Notes: a model not told the origin generated them from the sequence alone. Shown: positions 33,126 through 42,027, counted from the stretch's first letter. The stretch is 47,577 nucleotides of DNA from Burkholderiales bacterium (GCA_947475815.1 CANJOT010000004.1:1-47577), one strand, 5' to 3'. Numbers and translations: made by a program.

Positions 33126-34277
33126 TCAAAGCGTGGCTTCGGTGCCAAACAACAAGGTGGCCTGGCTGGAGAGCACCCCGCCATTGCCATGCGCCAAGGC
33201 GACGTTGGCATCCTTGATCTGTCGCGCGTCACAACGGCCTTGCAATTGACGCGTCGCCTCCACCATGGTGAACAATCCGTACATGCCGGGATGGACGCAC
33301 GACAGACCACCGCCATTGGTATTGACCGGCAACTCCCCCCCGGGCGCAATGCGGCCGTTCTCGACAAACGCCCCGCCCTCCCCTTTTTTACAAAAGCCCA
33401 GATCCTCAAGAAAGAGGATGGGGTTAATGGTGAAGGCATCGTAAAGTTGCACCACATCCACATCAGCCGGCCTCAGGCCGGCCGCCGCGAACGCGCGCGG
33501 GCCGGATTCTGCTGCTGCGGTGACGGTCAGATCTTTCATGGCAATGATATTGCGGTGGGTCATGGCAGCAGCGCCACCCAGCAAAAACACTGGCTTATGC
33601 GGTCCGTCGCGCAGCATGTCCGCACGGGTCATGATCACCGCTGCCGCACCGTCGGTCACGAGGCAGCAATCGCGCGCGGTGAGAGGGTCGGACACCATGC
33701 GCGCAGCCAGCACCTCCTCGATACTCAAGGGATCACGCATGAAGGCATCCGGATTGAGTTGAGCCCACTGCCGCGCGGCCACGGCCACCTCGGCCATCTG
33801 CCGGCGCGTGGTGCCGTATTGATACATGTGACGCGCCGCTGACAGCGCGTAGCCGGAAATCGGATAATTCGGCCGGTACAGGGTTTCGTAGGTGAACCCG
33901 CGCGAGGGACTGACCAGCTTGCCCGTGGCACTACGCTGGTTGCTGCCATAAGCAATCAGGGCCACATTGCACAGCCCCGCCTCAAGCGCCAGCGCGGCGA
34001 CGATGGCGTGCGTCAGAAACGATGACCCGCCAACGCGGTTATTGTCGGTAATGGCCGGATTGACGCCGAGGTATTCCGACAGCGACAGACCGGAAAACTG
34101 GTCCTCGGGCAAGGCCACAAACACGCCGTCGACATCCTTCAACTGCAACCCGGCATCGGCCACCGCAGCCAGGCTGGCGTGGGCCGCGAGTTCAAGCGCG
34201 GTATAACCAGGCGACTCGCCCATGCCAAAGGTGGCGCTGCCGAGGATGCCCGTCTGGCCACGTGGAAAGCGGTTCAT
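33126..34277 (-). CDS. Thiolase-superfamily protein without catalytic cysteines (Ltp2/SCP-x-like)
   Basis: A 383-residue thiolase-fold protein. Degradative thiolases use an N-terminal Cys nucleophile, a GHP His and a C-terminal CxG Cys. Here the nucleophile region reads RVGGSSFLTHAIVA with no Cys, the His survives in CVHPGMYG, and the CxG position reads AHGNGG. This pattern, and the DUF35 gene directly upstream, match the Ltp2-type aldolases that remove steroid side chains by retro-aldol cleavage, where tyrosines take over (family knowledge). Tyr residues in LYDAFT and HPGMYG are candidates. The ATG at 34277 overlaps the DUF35 stop in ATGA, so the two are probably subunits of one complex. The acyl-CoA substrate is unknown. 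Confidence 0.88.
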   Translation of the reverse strand: MNRFPRGQTGILGSATFGMGESPGYTALELAAHASLAAVADAGLQLKDVDGVFVALPEDQFSGLSLSEYLGVNPAITDNNRVGGSSFLTHAIVAALALEAGLCNVALIAYGSNQRSATGKLVSPSRGFTYETLYRPNYPISGYALSAARHMYQYGTTRRQMAEVAVAARQWAQLNPDAFMRDPLSIEEVLAARMVSDPLTARDCCLVTDGAAAVIMTRADMLRDGPHKPVFLLGGAAAMTHRNIIAMKDLTVTAAAESGPRAFAAAGLRPADVDVVQLYDAFTINPILFLEDLGFCKKGEGGAFVENGRIAPGGELPVNTNGGGLSCVHPGMYGLFTMVEATRQLQGRCDARQIKDANVALAHGNGGVLSSQATLLFGTEATL

Positions 34278-34675
34278 GCGCACGCCCCTTCCAGCGGATT
34301 GAACAGCACTATGGGCTGATCACCCTCACAACCGATAAACGCCTGGACGCGCATGCCGATGCGTACCGCCTCAGGGCTGATTGATTCGACGCGCGACATC
34401 ATGCGCGGCCCCTCGTCCAGATCGATCAGGCAGACGTTGTAAGAAGGCTTGGGTGGTCGCACGCGGATCACCGTGACCGAATACACCGTGCCCAGACCGC
34501 TGGCCGGCACCCATTCGAGATCGGTCGAGCCGGTCAGGGGCGCCGCGACTCGCGGGTAGAACACATGCTCGCCGGTGCTGCGGCAGCGCTGGATCATGAA
34601 GCGGCCCTCGCGCAGGAATTGTTCATATTGTTGATCCGGCGACTTCGGGCCGGACGGACTGGCTGGGGTGCTCAT
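34274..34675 (-). CDS. DUF35 OB-fold protein, partner of the thiolase-like enzyme, with zinc ribbon lost
   Basis: A 133-residue protein with the Zn-ribbon plus OB-fold layout of DUF35. Members usually have CxxC...CxxC in the N-terminal part; here only RCRSTGEHVFYPR remains, with a single Cys, so zinc binding is unlikely. The OB-fold half is typical (GTVYSVTVIRVRPP, then YNVCLIDLDEGPRM and GMRVQAFIG). DUF35 proteins form complexes with thiolase-like or hydratase subunits and shape the acyl-CoA channel (family knowledge). It is ATGA-coupled on both sides, to the NDP-forming ligase before it and to the thiolase-like gene after it, so the three products are made in step. Confidence 0.88.
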   Translation of the reverse strand: MSTPASPSGPKSPDQQYEQFLREGRFMIQRCRSTGEHVFYPRVAAPLTGSTDLEWVPASGLGTVYSVTVIRVRPPKPSYNVCLIDLDEGPRMMSRVESISPEAVRIGMRVQAFIGCEGDQPIVLFNPLEGACA

Positions 34676-36837
34676 GGTTCTCCTCGATCTGTGCCTGTGC
34701 CGTGAATGGGGTGCGACGATGTGCCGGATGCCCGTCCGAGCACCAGATAATCGACCGCACACACACCTTGGGGATAAACGAATACCGGATTCAGATCAAT
34801 CTGTCCGATCAGGTCGGCCTGCTCAGCTGCGAGACATGACACCTTGTGGACCAACTGGGCCAAAGCCCGAACATCTGCGGGCGGCGCGCCACGCAACCCC
34901 TTGAGGATGGGGAAGGCTTTCAGCGAACCGATCAGGTCCTCTGCTTGTTCCACCGAAACCGGCACCGGCGCAAACGCCACGTCGCGCAGCACCTCGATGA
35001 GCACGCCACCAAAACCCACCATTAACAGCGGGCCAAAATCCTCGTCGCGCGTGATGCCGACGATCATCTCGATACCGGCAGGCATCATCTTCTGGATCTG
35101 CATGCCGGCAATGCGTGCCTCGGGCACGGCACGCCCGACGTTGGCCAATACCTGCAAGTAGGCACGCTCAACCCCTGCGGCATCGCTGACGTTCAGAACC
35201 ACTGCGCCGGCATCGGTTTTGTGCGGCACATCGACGGAGGCGATTTTTACCGCCACCGGGTAAGCCATGAAAGTGGCAGCGGCTACGGCGTCGGCCACAC
35301 TGCTTGCGAGCGACTCGGGCGGCATTGGAATCTCATAGGCACGCAACACCGCTGCGACATCACCACGGGCCAGCAACTCAGCGCAAGCGCGCGGCGAAAG
35401 CGCGGGATCGACCACAGTCGCGCGCTGTTCACCACGCGATCCCCACTGCCGCAGGAAAGAGGCATAGTCACTCGATACCGCGATCGCGTAAGCAGAATCA
35501 GGCATGCTGAAACACAGTCCACCGATCTCGGCCAGGGCAGCGAGGTTGTCCTCGGTCGCGTGGGCGGTGGAATGCACGATCAGGGGCAGCGCACTCGATT
35601 TCAGGAAACCCTCGAGCGCCGGACTCATTTCCCGAATGCGGTCCTTGGCCGACAGCGACATCGCCACAATCACCGCATCGACAAAATGGGCTTCATGCAT
35701 CACCTGCAACACCGCCGCCAGCAAGGCACCGCGCCCTTCGATAACCCGCGCGCTCATGTCAATCGGGTTGGCGATGCCACCGATGGCCGGCACGACTTCA
35801 GCGAGCCGGGCGCGCAAGGCCGCGTCAGGCACCGGAAACTCCAGCCCATGGGCCGAACAGACATCAGCCAGCCAGACGCCCGTGCCACCCGAGGTTGAGA
35901 TCACGGCCACGCGCTTGCCCTGCGCCAGTGGCAGGCCAGCCAGTGCCGCGGCGGCGATCATCATCTGATCGGAATCCGCCACACTCACGACGCCATAGCG
36001 CCTGAACATCGCCTCGTACGCCGTGGCCGCGCCGGTCATGTGTGCCGTGTGTGACGCGGCCGCGCGTTTACCCGCCACCGAGTTGCCGGCCTTGCTGATC
36101 ACCAGAGGAACCCCCTGGTCGGCGGCGAGCGTGGCAATCGCGGCAAAACGCCGCGGATCCTTGAACCCCTCAATAAAGATCAGGATCGGCCCGCTGCCGC
36201 CTTCGCGCAAGATGTGCTCCACAAAATCGAGGCAGTCAAGGCCCGCTTCATTGCCTGTCGTCACCAGATAACGCACGGGTAAGCCCTGATGCTGCAAGCG
36301 CGTATACAAACCAAAACCGACCGCGCCGCTTTGCGCAACGATGCTGATCGGGCGCTGCCCTGACCGGCCAGCATCGCGTTTCAGACCATGATTGATCGAC
36401 GGGCTGAAATTGGCCGAGACGTTGTCGTGAACGTTGAGAAAGCCCTCGCAGTTCGGACCAAGCACACGCATGCCGGTGCGCCTGACGACGTCAGCAATGC
36501 CAGCCACCAACTGTTGTTCCGCAACCGAGCCATCCACAGCCCCGGCGGTAAAAACGATGGCGCCCAGGATGCCGGCGGCGGCGCAGTCCTCCAACACGGC
36601 GCAGACCGATTCGGCAGGCGTGGCAACAAGGGCAAGGTCGGCCGGCTCGGGCAGCGCAGCGACATCCGGATAGGCGGCAATCCCCTGAATTTCACGATGC
36701 GAGGGATTGATCGGGAAGATGCGCCCCGCATAACCGCTGTCGATCAGCATGCGCAGCATTCGGCCGCGGATCTTGGTGAGTTCTTGCGAAGCGCCGATCA
36801 CGGCAATACTTTGCGGGCGAAGAAACTTCGACAGCAT
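34672..36837 (-). CDS. NDP-forming acyl-CoA synthetase (acetate-CoA ligase, ADP-forming type), fused alpha-beta
   Basis: A 721-residue single-chain enzyme. In order: CoA-binding Rossmann domain (SIAVIGASQELTKIRG near residue 10), succinyl-CoA-ligase-like flavodoxin domains with the phospho-His region ASHTAHMTG near residue 275, and a C-terminal ATP-grasp domain from about 490 with VAVKIASVDVPHKTDAGAV and a QIDLNPVFV end. It would make acyl-CoA from the acid with ATP to ADP and phosphate. ATG at 36837 is chosen as the start of the CoA-binding domain (MLSKFLRPQSIAVIG); an in-frame start 81 bp upstream exists. It is the first gene of the operon and is divergent from the LysR gene, which is the likely regulator. 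The C-terminal 20 residues are Ser/Gly/His-rich. Confidence 0.92.
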   Translation of the reverse strand: MLSKFLRPQSIAVIGASQELTKIRGRMLRMLIDSGYAGRIFPINPSHREIQGIAAYPDVAALPEPADLALVATPAESVCAVLEDCAAAGILGAIVFTAGAVDGSVAEQQLVAGIADVVRRTGMRVLGPNCEGFLNVHDNVSANFSPSINHGLKRDAGRSGQRPISIVAQSGAVGFGLYTRLQHQGLPVRYLVTTGNEAGLDCLDFVEHILREGGSGPILIFIEGFKDPRRFAAIATLAADQGVPLVISKAGNSVAGKRAAASHTAHMTGAATAYEAMFRRYGVVSVADSDQMMIAAAALAGLPLAQGKRVAVISTSGGTGVWLADVCSAHGLEFPVPDAALRARLAEVVPAIGGIANPIDMSARVIEGRGALLAAVLQVMHEAHFVDAVIVAMSLSAKDRIREMSPALEGFLKSSALPLIVHSTAHATEDNLAALAEIGGLCFSMPDSAYAIAVSSDYASFLRQWGSRGEQRATVVDPALSPRACAELLARGDVAAVLRAYEIPMPPESLASSVADAVAAATFMAYPVAVKIASVDVPHKTDAGAVVLNVSDAAGVERAYLQVLANVGRAVPEARIAGMQIQKMMPAGIEMIVGITRDEDFGPLLMVGFGGVLIEVLRDVAFAPVPVSVEQAEDLIGSLKAFPILKGLRGAPPADVRALAQLVHKVSCLAAEQADLIGQIDLNPVFVYPQGVCAVDYLVLGRASGTSSHPIHGTGTDRGEP

Positions 36838-36991
36838 GATTGAAACCCCGGGTGAACCTGTGTTATTCGGCGCATGCAGGTGGCCGGCAAAGCGCCACGC
36901 CGCGAAGCGTGTCTCCATTCAAGAACAGGTGTGACACATGTTCTATTTCACAAACGCAGGCTAACAGTTGGAGCATAATCAGTTAAGTCAT

Positions 36992-37009
36992 TTAATGTAA
37001 TTAATGTAA
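36992..37009. promoter_or_regulatory. Candidate LysR operator or promoter: tandem TTAATGTAA
   Basis: TTAATGTAA occurs twice head to tail (36992-37000 and 37001-37009) in the AT-rich 192-bp spacer between the divergent LysR and acyl-CoA ligase genes, 20 bp before the LysR start. LysR proteins often autoregulate from such spacers. The repeat may instead be a -10 region or a chance AT-rich tract. Confidence 0.4.
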
Positions 37010-37029
37010 TAACCAAATCGGAATAATGA

Positions 37030-37947
37030 ATGAAGATTCGACTCACGCTGCACCAGCTCGAAGCGGTCCTGCGCGTCGCTGAATTCCAGAGTTTCCGTCA
37101 GGCCGCCGAAACCCTGCATGTGTCACAACCTGCTCTGAGCCGCACCATCGCGATGGCCGAAGACAGTCTGGGCACACGCCTGTTTGACCGCAACACGCGC
37201 CATGTGAACCTCACACCGGCAGGCGAACAGATCATGCCGATTGCACGGCGCATCCTCGGCGAGTTCAATGACTCCCTGAGCGACTTGGGACAGTTTCTCG
37301 GCGGTCATGCAGGACGGATCACTGTGTCGAGCCTGCCCTCTGCGTCCGTGGCGCTGCTGCCGCCGACCATTGCCGAGTTCCGCGCGACGCGACCGAACGT
37401 CGACTTTGTCATCCTGTCGGCCTCCACCACGCCGCTGCTGGAGTTGCTGCTCAGCGGCCAGGCCGATCTCGCGGTCACCGCCAAACCGCCGCCGGACGAA
37501 CGCCTGAATTACGAACACCTGATGGACGACGAAATCGTCCTTCTGTGTCACAAGAACGATAGCTTGGCGAAATCAAAAAAACTCGGCTGGAAGGCGTTTG
37601 AGGAACGGCCCTTCATCGGCACGACCCTGCGCGGCAGCATCCAGCCAATTCTCGATGCCGCCATGGCGCGGCACGGTGTCATTGTAAAAACCGTGCTGCA
37701 GGCCTCCAACGCCTCGATCTGCGGCGCGGCGGTTGCCAGCGGTATCGGCATCACGGCCATGTCGCGTCTTACCCTGCCGACCATGGATTGCCGCAACATC
37801 GCCGTGCGCCGACTCGATCCGCCTTACTCGCGCCCCATCGGTGTGGTCACCCTCGCCGGACGCTCGCCCTCGCCGAGCGCCAATGCGTTTAAGGAATTGC
37901 TGATCGCGAAGTGGCGCAAGAAGTTGACGGCGGCCCTGAGGCCATGA
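37030..37947 (+). CDS. LysR-family transcriptional regulator
   Basis: A 305-residue LysR regulator. The winged helix-turn-helix is at about residues 6-65 (FRQAAETLHVSQPALSRTIAMAE), followed by the linker helix and a type-2 periplasmic-binding-like effector domain from about 90 (ITVSSLPSASVALLPPTI). The effector domain is of a kind often found beside aromatic or carboxylate catabolic genes. It is divergent from the minus-strand operon beginning at 36837 and most likely activates it in response to the pathway acid or its CoA ester (inference). The ATG at 37030 has a weak ribosome site; an overlapping out-of-frame ATG at 37026 is not used. Confidence 0.93.
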   Translation: MKIRLTLHQLEAVLRVAEFQSFRQAAETLHVSQPALSRTIAMAEDSLGTRLFDRNTRHVNLTPAGEQIMPIARRILGEFNDSLSDLGQFLGGHAGRITVSSLPSASVALLPPTIAEFRATRPNVDFVILSASTTPLLELLLSGQADLAVTAKPPPDERLNYEHLMDDEIVLLCHKNDSLAKSKKLGWKAFEERPFIGTTLRGSIQPILDAAMARHGVIVKTVLQASNASICGAAVASGIGITAMSRLTLPTMDCRNIAVRRLDPPYSRPIGVVTLAGRSPSPSANAFKELLIAKWRKKLTAALRP

Positions 37948-38054
37948 CCACTTGTCCGCGTTGAATGGTCTGCGTGTGAATGATGGCCCCCGTCGCCGGC
38001 TCCCTCGCGGAGTAAGGTCCCGCCGATATTGACGCATCCATCTCCAAATTGAAA

Positions 38055-38075
38055 ACGCCTCCCGGAGGAGGCGTT
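38055..38075 (-). terminator. Rho-independent terminator between LysR and the two-gene insert
   Basis: The arms ACGCCTCC and GGAGGCGT are the same as those of the terminator at 12474, with a 4-nt loop. On the minus strand the hairpin is followed by GTTTTC, on the plus strand by TTAAGC, so it fits the minus-strand transcript ending at 38125 better, and may act on both. Confidence 0.75.
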
Positions 38076-38124
38076 AAGCTTCATTCTCTGCCACAAGGAA
38101 GAAAGCTGACTCACGAACGGCCAT

Positions 38125-38334
38125 TCAACCGGACGGCAAGGCATTTTTCAAATTTTCAAGCGAAATTTCGGAAAAAAACTGCCGCACCTCGCCGGTCAAC
38201 CCGGCATCTTCCAGCGTCAGTTGCTCTTCGCTGCTCTGTTGCGTGACGCCACGCACAATCTCGGCCAGACGTTCTTTCGAGACTGGCACCAAAATGGTTT
38301 TGAAAAGTTCAAGGTTTGCGGCGTTTGATTTCAT
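38125..38334 (-). CDS. Small acidic protein of unknown function (69 aa)
   Basis: I do not recognise this protein. It is 69 residues, mostly helical in appearance, with a Lys/Arg-containing first third (KSNAANLELFKTILVPVSKE) and a Glu-rich middle (QQSSEEQLTLEDAGLTGE). There is no signal peptide, transmembrane segment or Cys. Its ATG overlaps the stop of the upstream GNAT-like gene in ATGA, so the two are made together and may interact. Possible roles are immunity or antitoxin-like partner, modified peptide precursor, or assembly factor; none is supported by a motif. Base composition is richer in A and T than the flanking catabolic genes. A terminator follows 50 bp downstream. Confidence 0.6.
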   Translation of the reverse strand: MKSNAANLELFKTILVPVSKERLAEIVRGVTQQSSEEQLTLEDAGLTGEVRQFFSEISLENLKNALPSG

Positions 38335-39008
38335 GGAAACACCCTAATTCCTTTTCCAAGCATGTAGTCGTTTAATGAAGCCCAGCAAGATGATTTCACA
38401 TCCAGATCAAAACTCATCTCGACGGTACTGCCATATTGCAGCCAGAAACGGCGACCCGATTCGGTTTTCATCAATTCACTGACCTTCCGACACGCTTTGA
38501 GTTCCTCGGTAGAACGAGAAAGAACATCTGGCGTTAAAACTGCATCGAATCCAAGTCTCGCCCAAGCATAATATCCAGCGTATTGATTTTCAAGTTTTTG
38601 TGGATTGGCCGTGGATGCGTCGCCGAGCGCTGTGGTGAATATGCGGTCAAACAATCCAAGTTCACGAGCTGCAAGGGCTTCAATGGCAAAACTTCGAGCG
38701 CCCAAACCAAGCCTTCGGAACGCAGGAGCAATCGCGAACGCTGCATTCTTTATACTAAACCGAAAGCCCTCATTGCTTTGAAAAATGAGTCGGATCATGT
38801 CCTCGGCAAGAATCTGCGAATTTTTGACCCGAAGCTGAATCACATGTCGATCAATCAACGAAACCCATAGAACACTCTCGCGTGGCGCGCCGGACAGACA
38901 CACAAGAATGTCGAGGTCAATCCAGCCGGTCAATTCCGGTGCCTGGGCGTAAACCCGAACGGTTTCTGGCCGAAACCATTCTCGCGTGAGAGCATCACGA
39001 AGATCCAT
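38331..39008 (-). CDS. GNAT-like acetyltransferase-fold protein of unknown function
   Basis: A 225-residue protein. The middle contains FAIAPAFRRLGLGARSF near residues 90-106, which resembles the acetyl-CoA pyrophosphate loop (V-x-P-x-x-R-x-x-G-x-G) of GNAT enzymes. After it, YAGYYAWARLGFDA near residues 143-156 resembles the C-terminal GNAT strand in which a Tyr acts. The N-terminal 85 residues and the C-terminal 60 are unfamiliar. Codon use and base composition are AT-richer than the neighbours, and the pair with the 69-residue protein is enclosed by a terminator and an AT-rich spacer, which suggests recent acquisition. The acceptor substrate is unknown; protein or antibiotic acetylation, or a toxin role, are all possible. 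Confidence 0.65.
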   Translation of the reverse strand: MDLRDALTREWFRPETVRVYAQAPELTGWIDLDILVCLSGAPRESVLWVSLIDRHVIQLRVKNSQILAEDMIRLIFQSNEGFRFSIKNAAFAIAPAFRRLGLGARSFAIEALAARELGLFDRIFTTALGDASTANPQKLENQYAGYYAWARLGFDAVLTPDVLSRSTEELKACRKVSELMKTESGRRFWLQYGSTVEMSFDLDVKSSCWASLNDYMLGKGIRVFP

Positions 39009-39150
39009 AAAAGCAATAACCCGAAAAATTAAATCTCATTGCTGAATCGAACCAATCCGAATCACAAGAGAGCAATTTTTCACAAATACCGTTATTGCTG
39101 TCAATAGGTGTTTATGAATAGTAGAGCGAGATCAATACACTGAAAATTTC

Positions 39151-39927
39151 CTATTTCCCCTTGAACACCGGCTTGCGCTTTTCGACAAAAGCATTCATGC
39201 CTTCATTGGCATCCTCGGACGCAAGCAGCATCCAGAAGTGGCCACGCTCGATCGCCAGGCCCTCATTGAGGCCGGTATTGAAGGCGGCGAGGATCGATTC
39301 CTTGGCGGCCTTGACGGCCAGCGCGGGTTTGGCGGCGATCGATGCGGCCATGGCCCAGGCGGCGTCGAGCAACTCCGCCTGCGGCACGACCCGGTTGACG
39401 ATGCCCAGCTGGCGCGCTTCTTCGGCATTGACCGGCTCGCCGGTCAGCACCATTTCCATCGCTTTGTGTTTGCCCACGAGACGCGCCAGGCGCTGGGTGC
39501 CGCCACTGCCGGGAATGATGCCAAACAGTATTTCCGGCTGACCAAAGCGGGCGTTGTCGGCGGCAAGGATGATGTCGCAGCACATGGCCAGTTCACTGCC
39601 ACCGCCCAGCGCAGCGCCGGCAACGGCGGCGATGATGGGCTTGGCCACCCGGTTGATGCGGTCGCGCAGGACAAAGCGTTCGCGCAGGCGACCATCGAAG
39701 GGACCTTTGCTGGCCATCTCGGCGAGATTGGCACCGGCCGCAAACACACGCTCCCCTCCGGTGAGGATGATGACGCGGATTTCAGGGTCCTGATCGAGCG
39801 CCTCCATGGCCTCGCTCAGGGCCTTGACCAGCGCATAACCGAGGATCGCAGGCTGCCGGTCAGGGCCCAGAGCAATCAGGGCGACCGGGCCGCGGCGTTC
39901 GATGAAAATTTCACGTTCAGTAGTCAT
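39151..39927 (-). CDS. Enoyl-CoA hydratase (crotonase family) with both catalytic glutamates
   Basis: A 258-residue crotonase. The oxyanion segment FAAGANLAEM is near residue 62. GGGSELAMCCD (near residue 104) and QPEILFGIIPGSGGTQRLARL (near residue 125) carry the two Glu residues that add water across the 2,3-double bond, in contrast to the crotonase at 12633. It should convert trans-2-enoyl-CoA to (S)-3-hydroxyacyl-CoA in beta-oxidation. ATG at 39927 is preferred: an A/G-rich site lies 5 bp upstream, and the adjacent ATG at 39930 is too close to it. TctC copy 7 lies about 100 bp upstream on the same strand and may be co-transcribed. Confidence 0.93.
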   Translation of the reverse strand: MTTEREIFIERRGPVALIALGPDRQPAILGYALVKALSEAMEALDQDPEIRVIILTGGERVFAAGANLAEMASKGPFDGRLRERFVLRDRINRVAKPIIAAVAGAALGGGSELAMCCDIILAADNARFGQPEILFGIIPGSGGTQRLARLVGKHKAMEMVLTGEPVNAEEARQLGIVNRVVPQAELLDAAWAMAASIAAKPALAVKAAKESILAAFNTGLNEGLAIERGHFWMLLASEDANEGMNAFVEKRKPVFKGK

Positions 39928-40024
39928 CATTCTTTCTTGCTTGTTGTTCTGGCATTGCCTGTTGGTGCCCTGGCCATCCGTGGCCAGCAACACCATGCAG
40001 CGTCTCCGGGTGAGAAAATCAGGA

Positions 40025-41032
40025 TCAATTATCCTTCTTGAAACCAATCAGCTTGACGACGGCATTGATCTGCTCGCGTTCCTTGGCCAGCGAGCGGACA
40101 AATTCGGCCGGGCTGTTGAGCACGGCATCAACGCCGCTGGCAGTGATCTTGTCTTTGGTGGCGGTGCCACTGGCGGCGGTCACCAGAGTGCGCGAGATTT
40201 TTTCCACCAGCTCCGGCGCCATGTTGGCCGGTCCGAACAGGCCATACCAGGTGGTAATAGTGGCAGCCGGATAGCCCAGTTCGGTCATGGTCGGCGCATC
40301 GGGCAGCAAGGCCAGTCGGGTTTCGGACGATACCGCCAGCGCGCGCAGACGGCCGGTCTTGATGTGCTGCATCACCGCCGGTGGCGTGGAGTAAGCCAGT
40401 TGCACGCGGTTGGCGAGCAGGTCGATCACGGCCGGACCGCTGCCCTTGTACGGAATGTGGGCAACGTCTATGCTGGCCTTTTTCAGAAACACTTCCATGG
40501 CCAGATGGGTCAGGCCACCGGCTCCGCCGGAACCGTAATTCAACTTGTTGGGCTCGGCCTTGGCGCGCGCGATCAACTGCGGCACGGTGGTGATGTTGTT
40601 GTCCGAGTGGACCAGCAAAATCAGGGGTGTCGAAGCGAGCAGCGAGATCGGTGTGAAGTCCTTGGTGGCTTCAAAGGTGTATTTACCCAGAATGGTGGCG
40701 TCGATGAACTGCGACACGCTCATGAACGACAGGGTGTAGCCGTCCGGCGCGGCCGCCGCCAGGGCATCCAGCCCGAGCATGCCCGAGGCACCCGAGCGGT
40801 TGTCCGGCACCACGGCCTGCTTCCAGGCTTCGGAGGCAATCTGGGCGAACGTTCGCGCCGAGATGTCGGTGCCGGCGCCCGGCGAGGTCGGGATAATCCA
40901 GCGCACGGGTTTGCTCGGATACGCCGCAACCGCGGCGGATTGGCTATGGGCTGCCGTGGCAGGCAGCAGCACGGCGGCACACACGACGAGCCCGGCGCGC
41001 ACGACGGCCCGGAACGATGATATTTTTTTCAT
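40025..41032 (-). CDS. Bug/TctC-family periplasmic substrate-binding protein (copy 7)
   Basis: A 335-residue exported protein. The signal peptide begins MKKISSFRAVVRAG and probably ends AAHSQS. Loop 1 is PTSPGAGTDISAR, where Ala replaces the second Gly of the PPGG turn, and the ligand loop reads DNRSGASGMLG. AAPDGYTLSF and HIPYKGSGPAVIDLL complete the family pattern. ATG at 41032 has AAAGGTG 4 bp upstream. It is divergent from the cassette 2 lyase at 41135 across 102 bp, so both may share a regulatory region. Enoyl-CoA hydratase follows on the same strand. Confidence 0.92.
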   Translation of the reverse strand: MKKISSFRAVVRAGLVVCAAVLLPATAAHSQSAAVAAYPSKPVRWIIPTSPGAGTDISARTFAQIASEAWKQAVVPDNRSGASGMLGLDALAAAAPDGYTLSFMSVSQFIDATILGKYTFEATKDFTPISLLASTPLILLVHSDNNITTVPQLIARAKAEPNKLNYGSGGAGGLTHLAMEVFLKKASIDVAHIPYKGSGPAVIDLLANRVQLAYSTPPAVMQHIKTGRLRALAVSSETRLALLPDAPTMTELGYPAATITTWYGLFGPANMAPELVEKISRTLVTAASGTATKDKITASGVDAVLNSPAEFVRSLAKEREQINAVVKLIGFKKDN

Positions 41033-41134
41033 GGGACACCTTTTTGGATAAGATCTACAGCCGCGGCCGCATCGCGATCCTCGGGCCGCTCGCGTATTAT
41101 ACGTGCGCCCTCCTCTCTTTCTGACAATCGAGCC

Positions 41135-42019
41135 ATGTCCTCATCACTCTCCCACTCCGATACCCTGCATGCATTGTTGAGCGCAGGACGACTGGTTCGC
41201 ATTCCGGGCGCCTACGACGGCCTGTCGGCGCGCATCGCGCAGCAAGCCGGCTTCCCGGTCGTCGCATTCTCGGGCAATGCGGTCTCGGCCAGCCTGCTGG
41301 GTCTGCCCGACATCGGTGTACTCACCATGACCGACAACGTCGCCCACGCCGGGCGCATCGCGCGTGGCCTCGACATTCCGCTCATCTGTGATGCCGATAC
41401 CGGCTACGGCGGAGTCATGAATGTCATGCGCACGATCCAGGAATTCGAAGCCGCCGGCGTGGCGGGTGTCCATCTGGAAGATCAGGTCACGCCGAAACGC
41501 TGCGGCTTGTTGCCTCAGGGCATCCCGGTGCTGAGTCAGGCAGAGTTCTGCCAGAAAATCCGCGCCGCCGTCAGCGCGCGTCGCAATCCGCACTTTCTCA
41601 TCATCGCGCGTACCGATTCAAAATCCATGCACGGCCTCGAAGCCGCTGCCGCGCGGGCGCGTGCCTACATTGAAGCCGGCGCTGACGCCGCGCTGGTGAT
41701 GGGCGCCAACACGCCCGAGGAGCTGCGCTACGTGGCCGATGTCGTGCGCGCGCCGCTGGTGTGCGTGATTCAGGAAACCCCGCCAACCACCCTGCTGACC
41801 AACGAGATTCTTGAATCGGTCGGCTGTGTGTTTGCCCTGCATGCGGGCGTGGCACGTTACGCCGCCGTCAAGGCCCTGCAGGATGCCTTCACCGCTCTGC
41901 ATCGTGATTCGCACACCGAAAGCGTGCGGGATCGCATGGCCAGCTTTGATGACTACAACGCCGCCCTCGGACTCAATGAGTGGCTGGCCCTCGAACAACA
42001 ATTCACCGATCCGGCCTGA
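41135..42019 (+). CDS. Isocitrate lyase/PEP mutase-family lyase (cassette 2) with altered active-site motif
   Basis: A 294-residue TIM-barrel protein related to the cassette 1 lyase. ICDADTGYGG and HLEDQVTPKRCG are present, so the metal site and catalytic Cys appear intact. The KRCGH motif is KRCGL, and the VESP segment of strand 6 is VMGA, removing a Glu near the metal or substrate. It should cleave or rearrange a 2-hydroxydicarboxylate different from that of cassette 1, or have lost part of its activity. The gene leads cassette 2, where the lyase precedes the hydratase subunits; in cassette 1 it follows them. The hydratase large subunit starts 8 bp after its stop. Confidence 0.88.
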   Translation: MSSSLSHSDTLHALLSAGRLVRIPGAYDGLSARIAQQAGFPVVAFSGNAVSASLLGLPDIGVLTMTDNVAHAGRIARGLDIPLICDADTGYGGVMNVMRTIQEFEAAGVAGVHLEDQVTPKRCGLLPQGIPVLSQAEFCQKIRAAVSARRNPHFLIIARTDSKSMHGLEAAAARARAYIEAGADAALVMGANTPEELRYVADVVRAPLVCVIQETPPTTLLTNEILESVGCVFALHAGVARYAAVKALQDAFTALHRDSHTESVRDRMASFDDYNAALGLNEWLALEQQFTDPA

Positions 42020-42027
42020 GCCGTACC

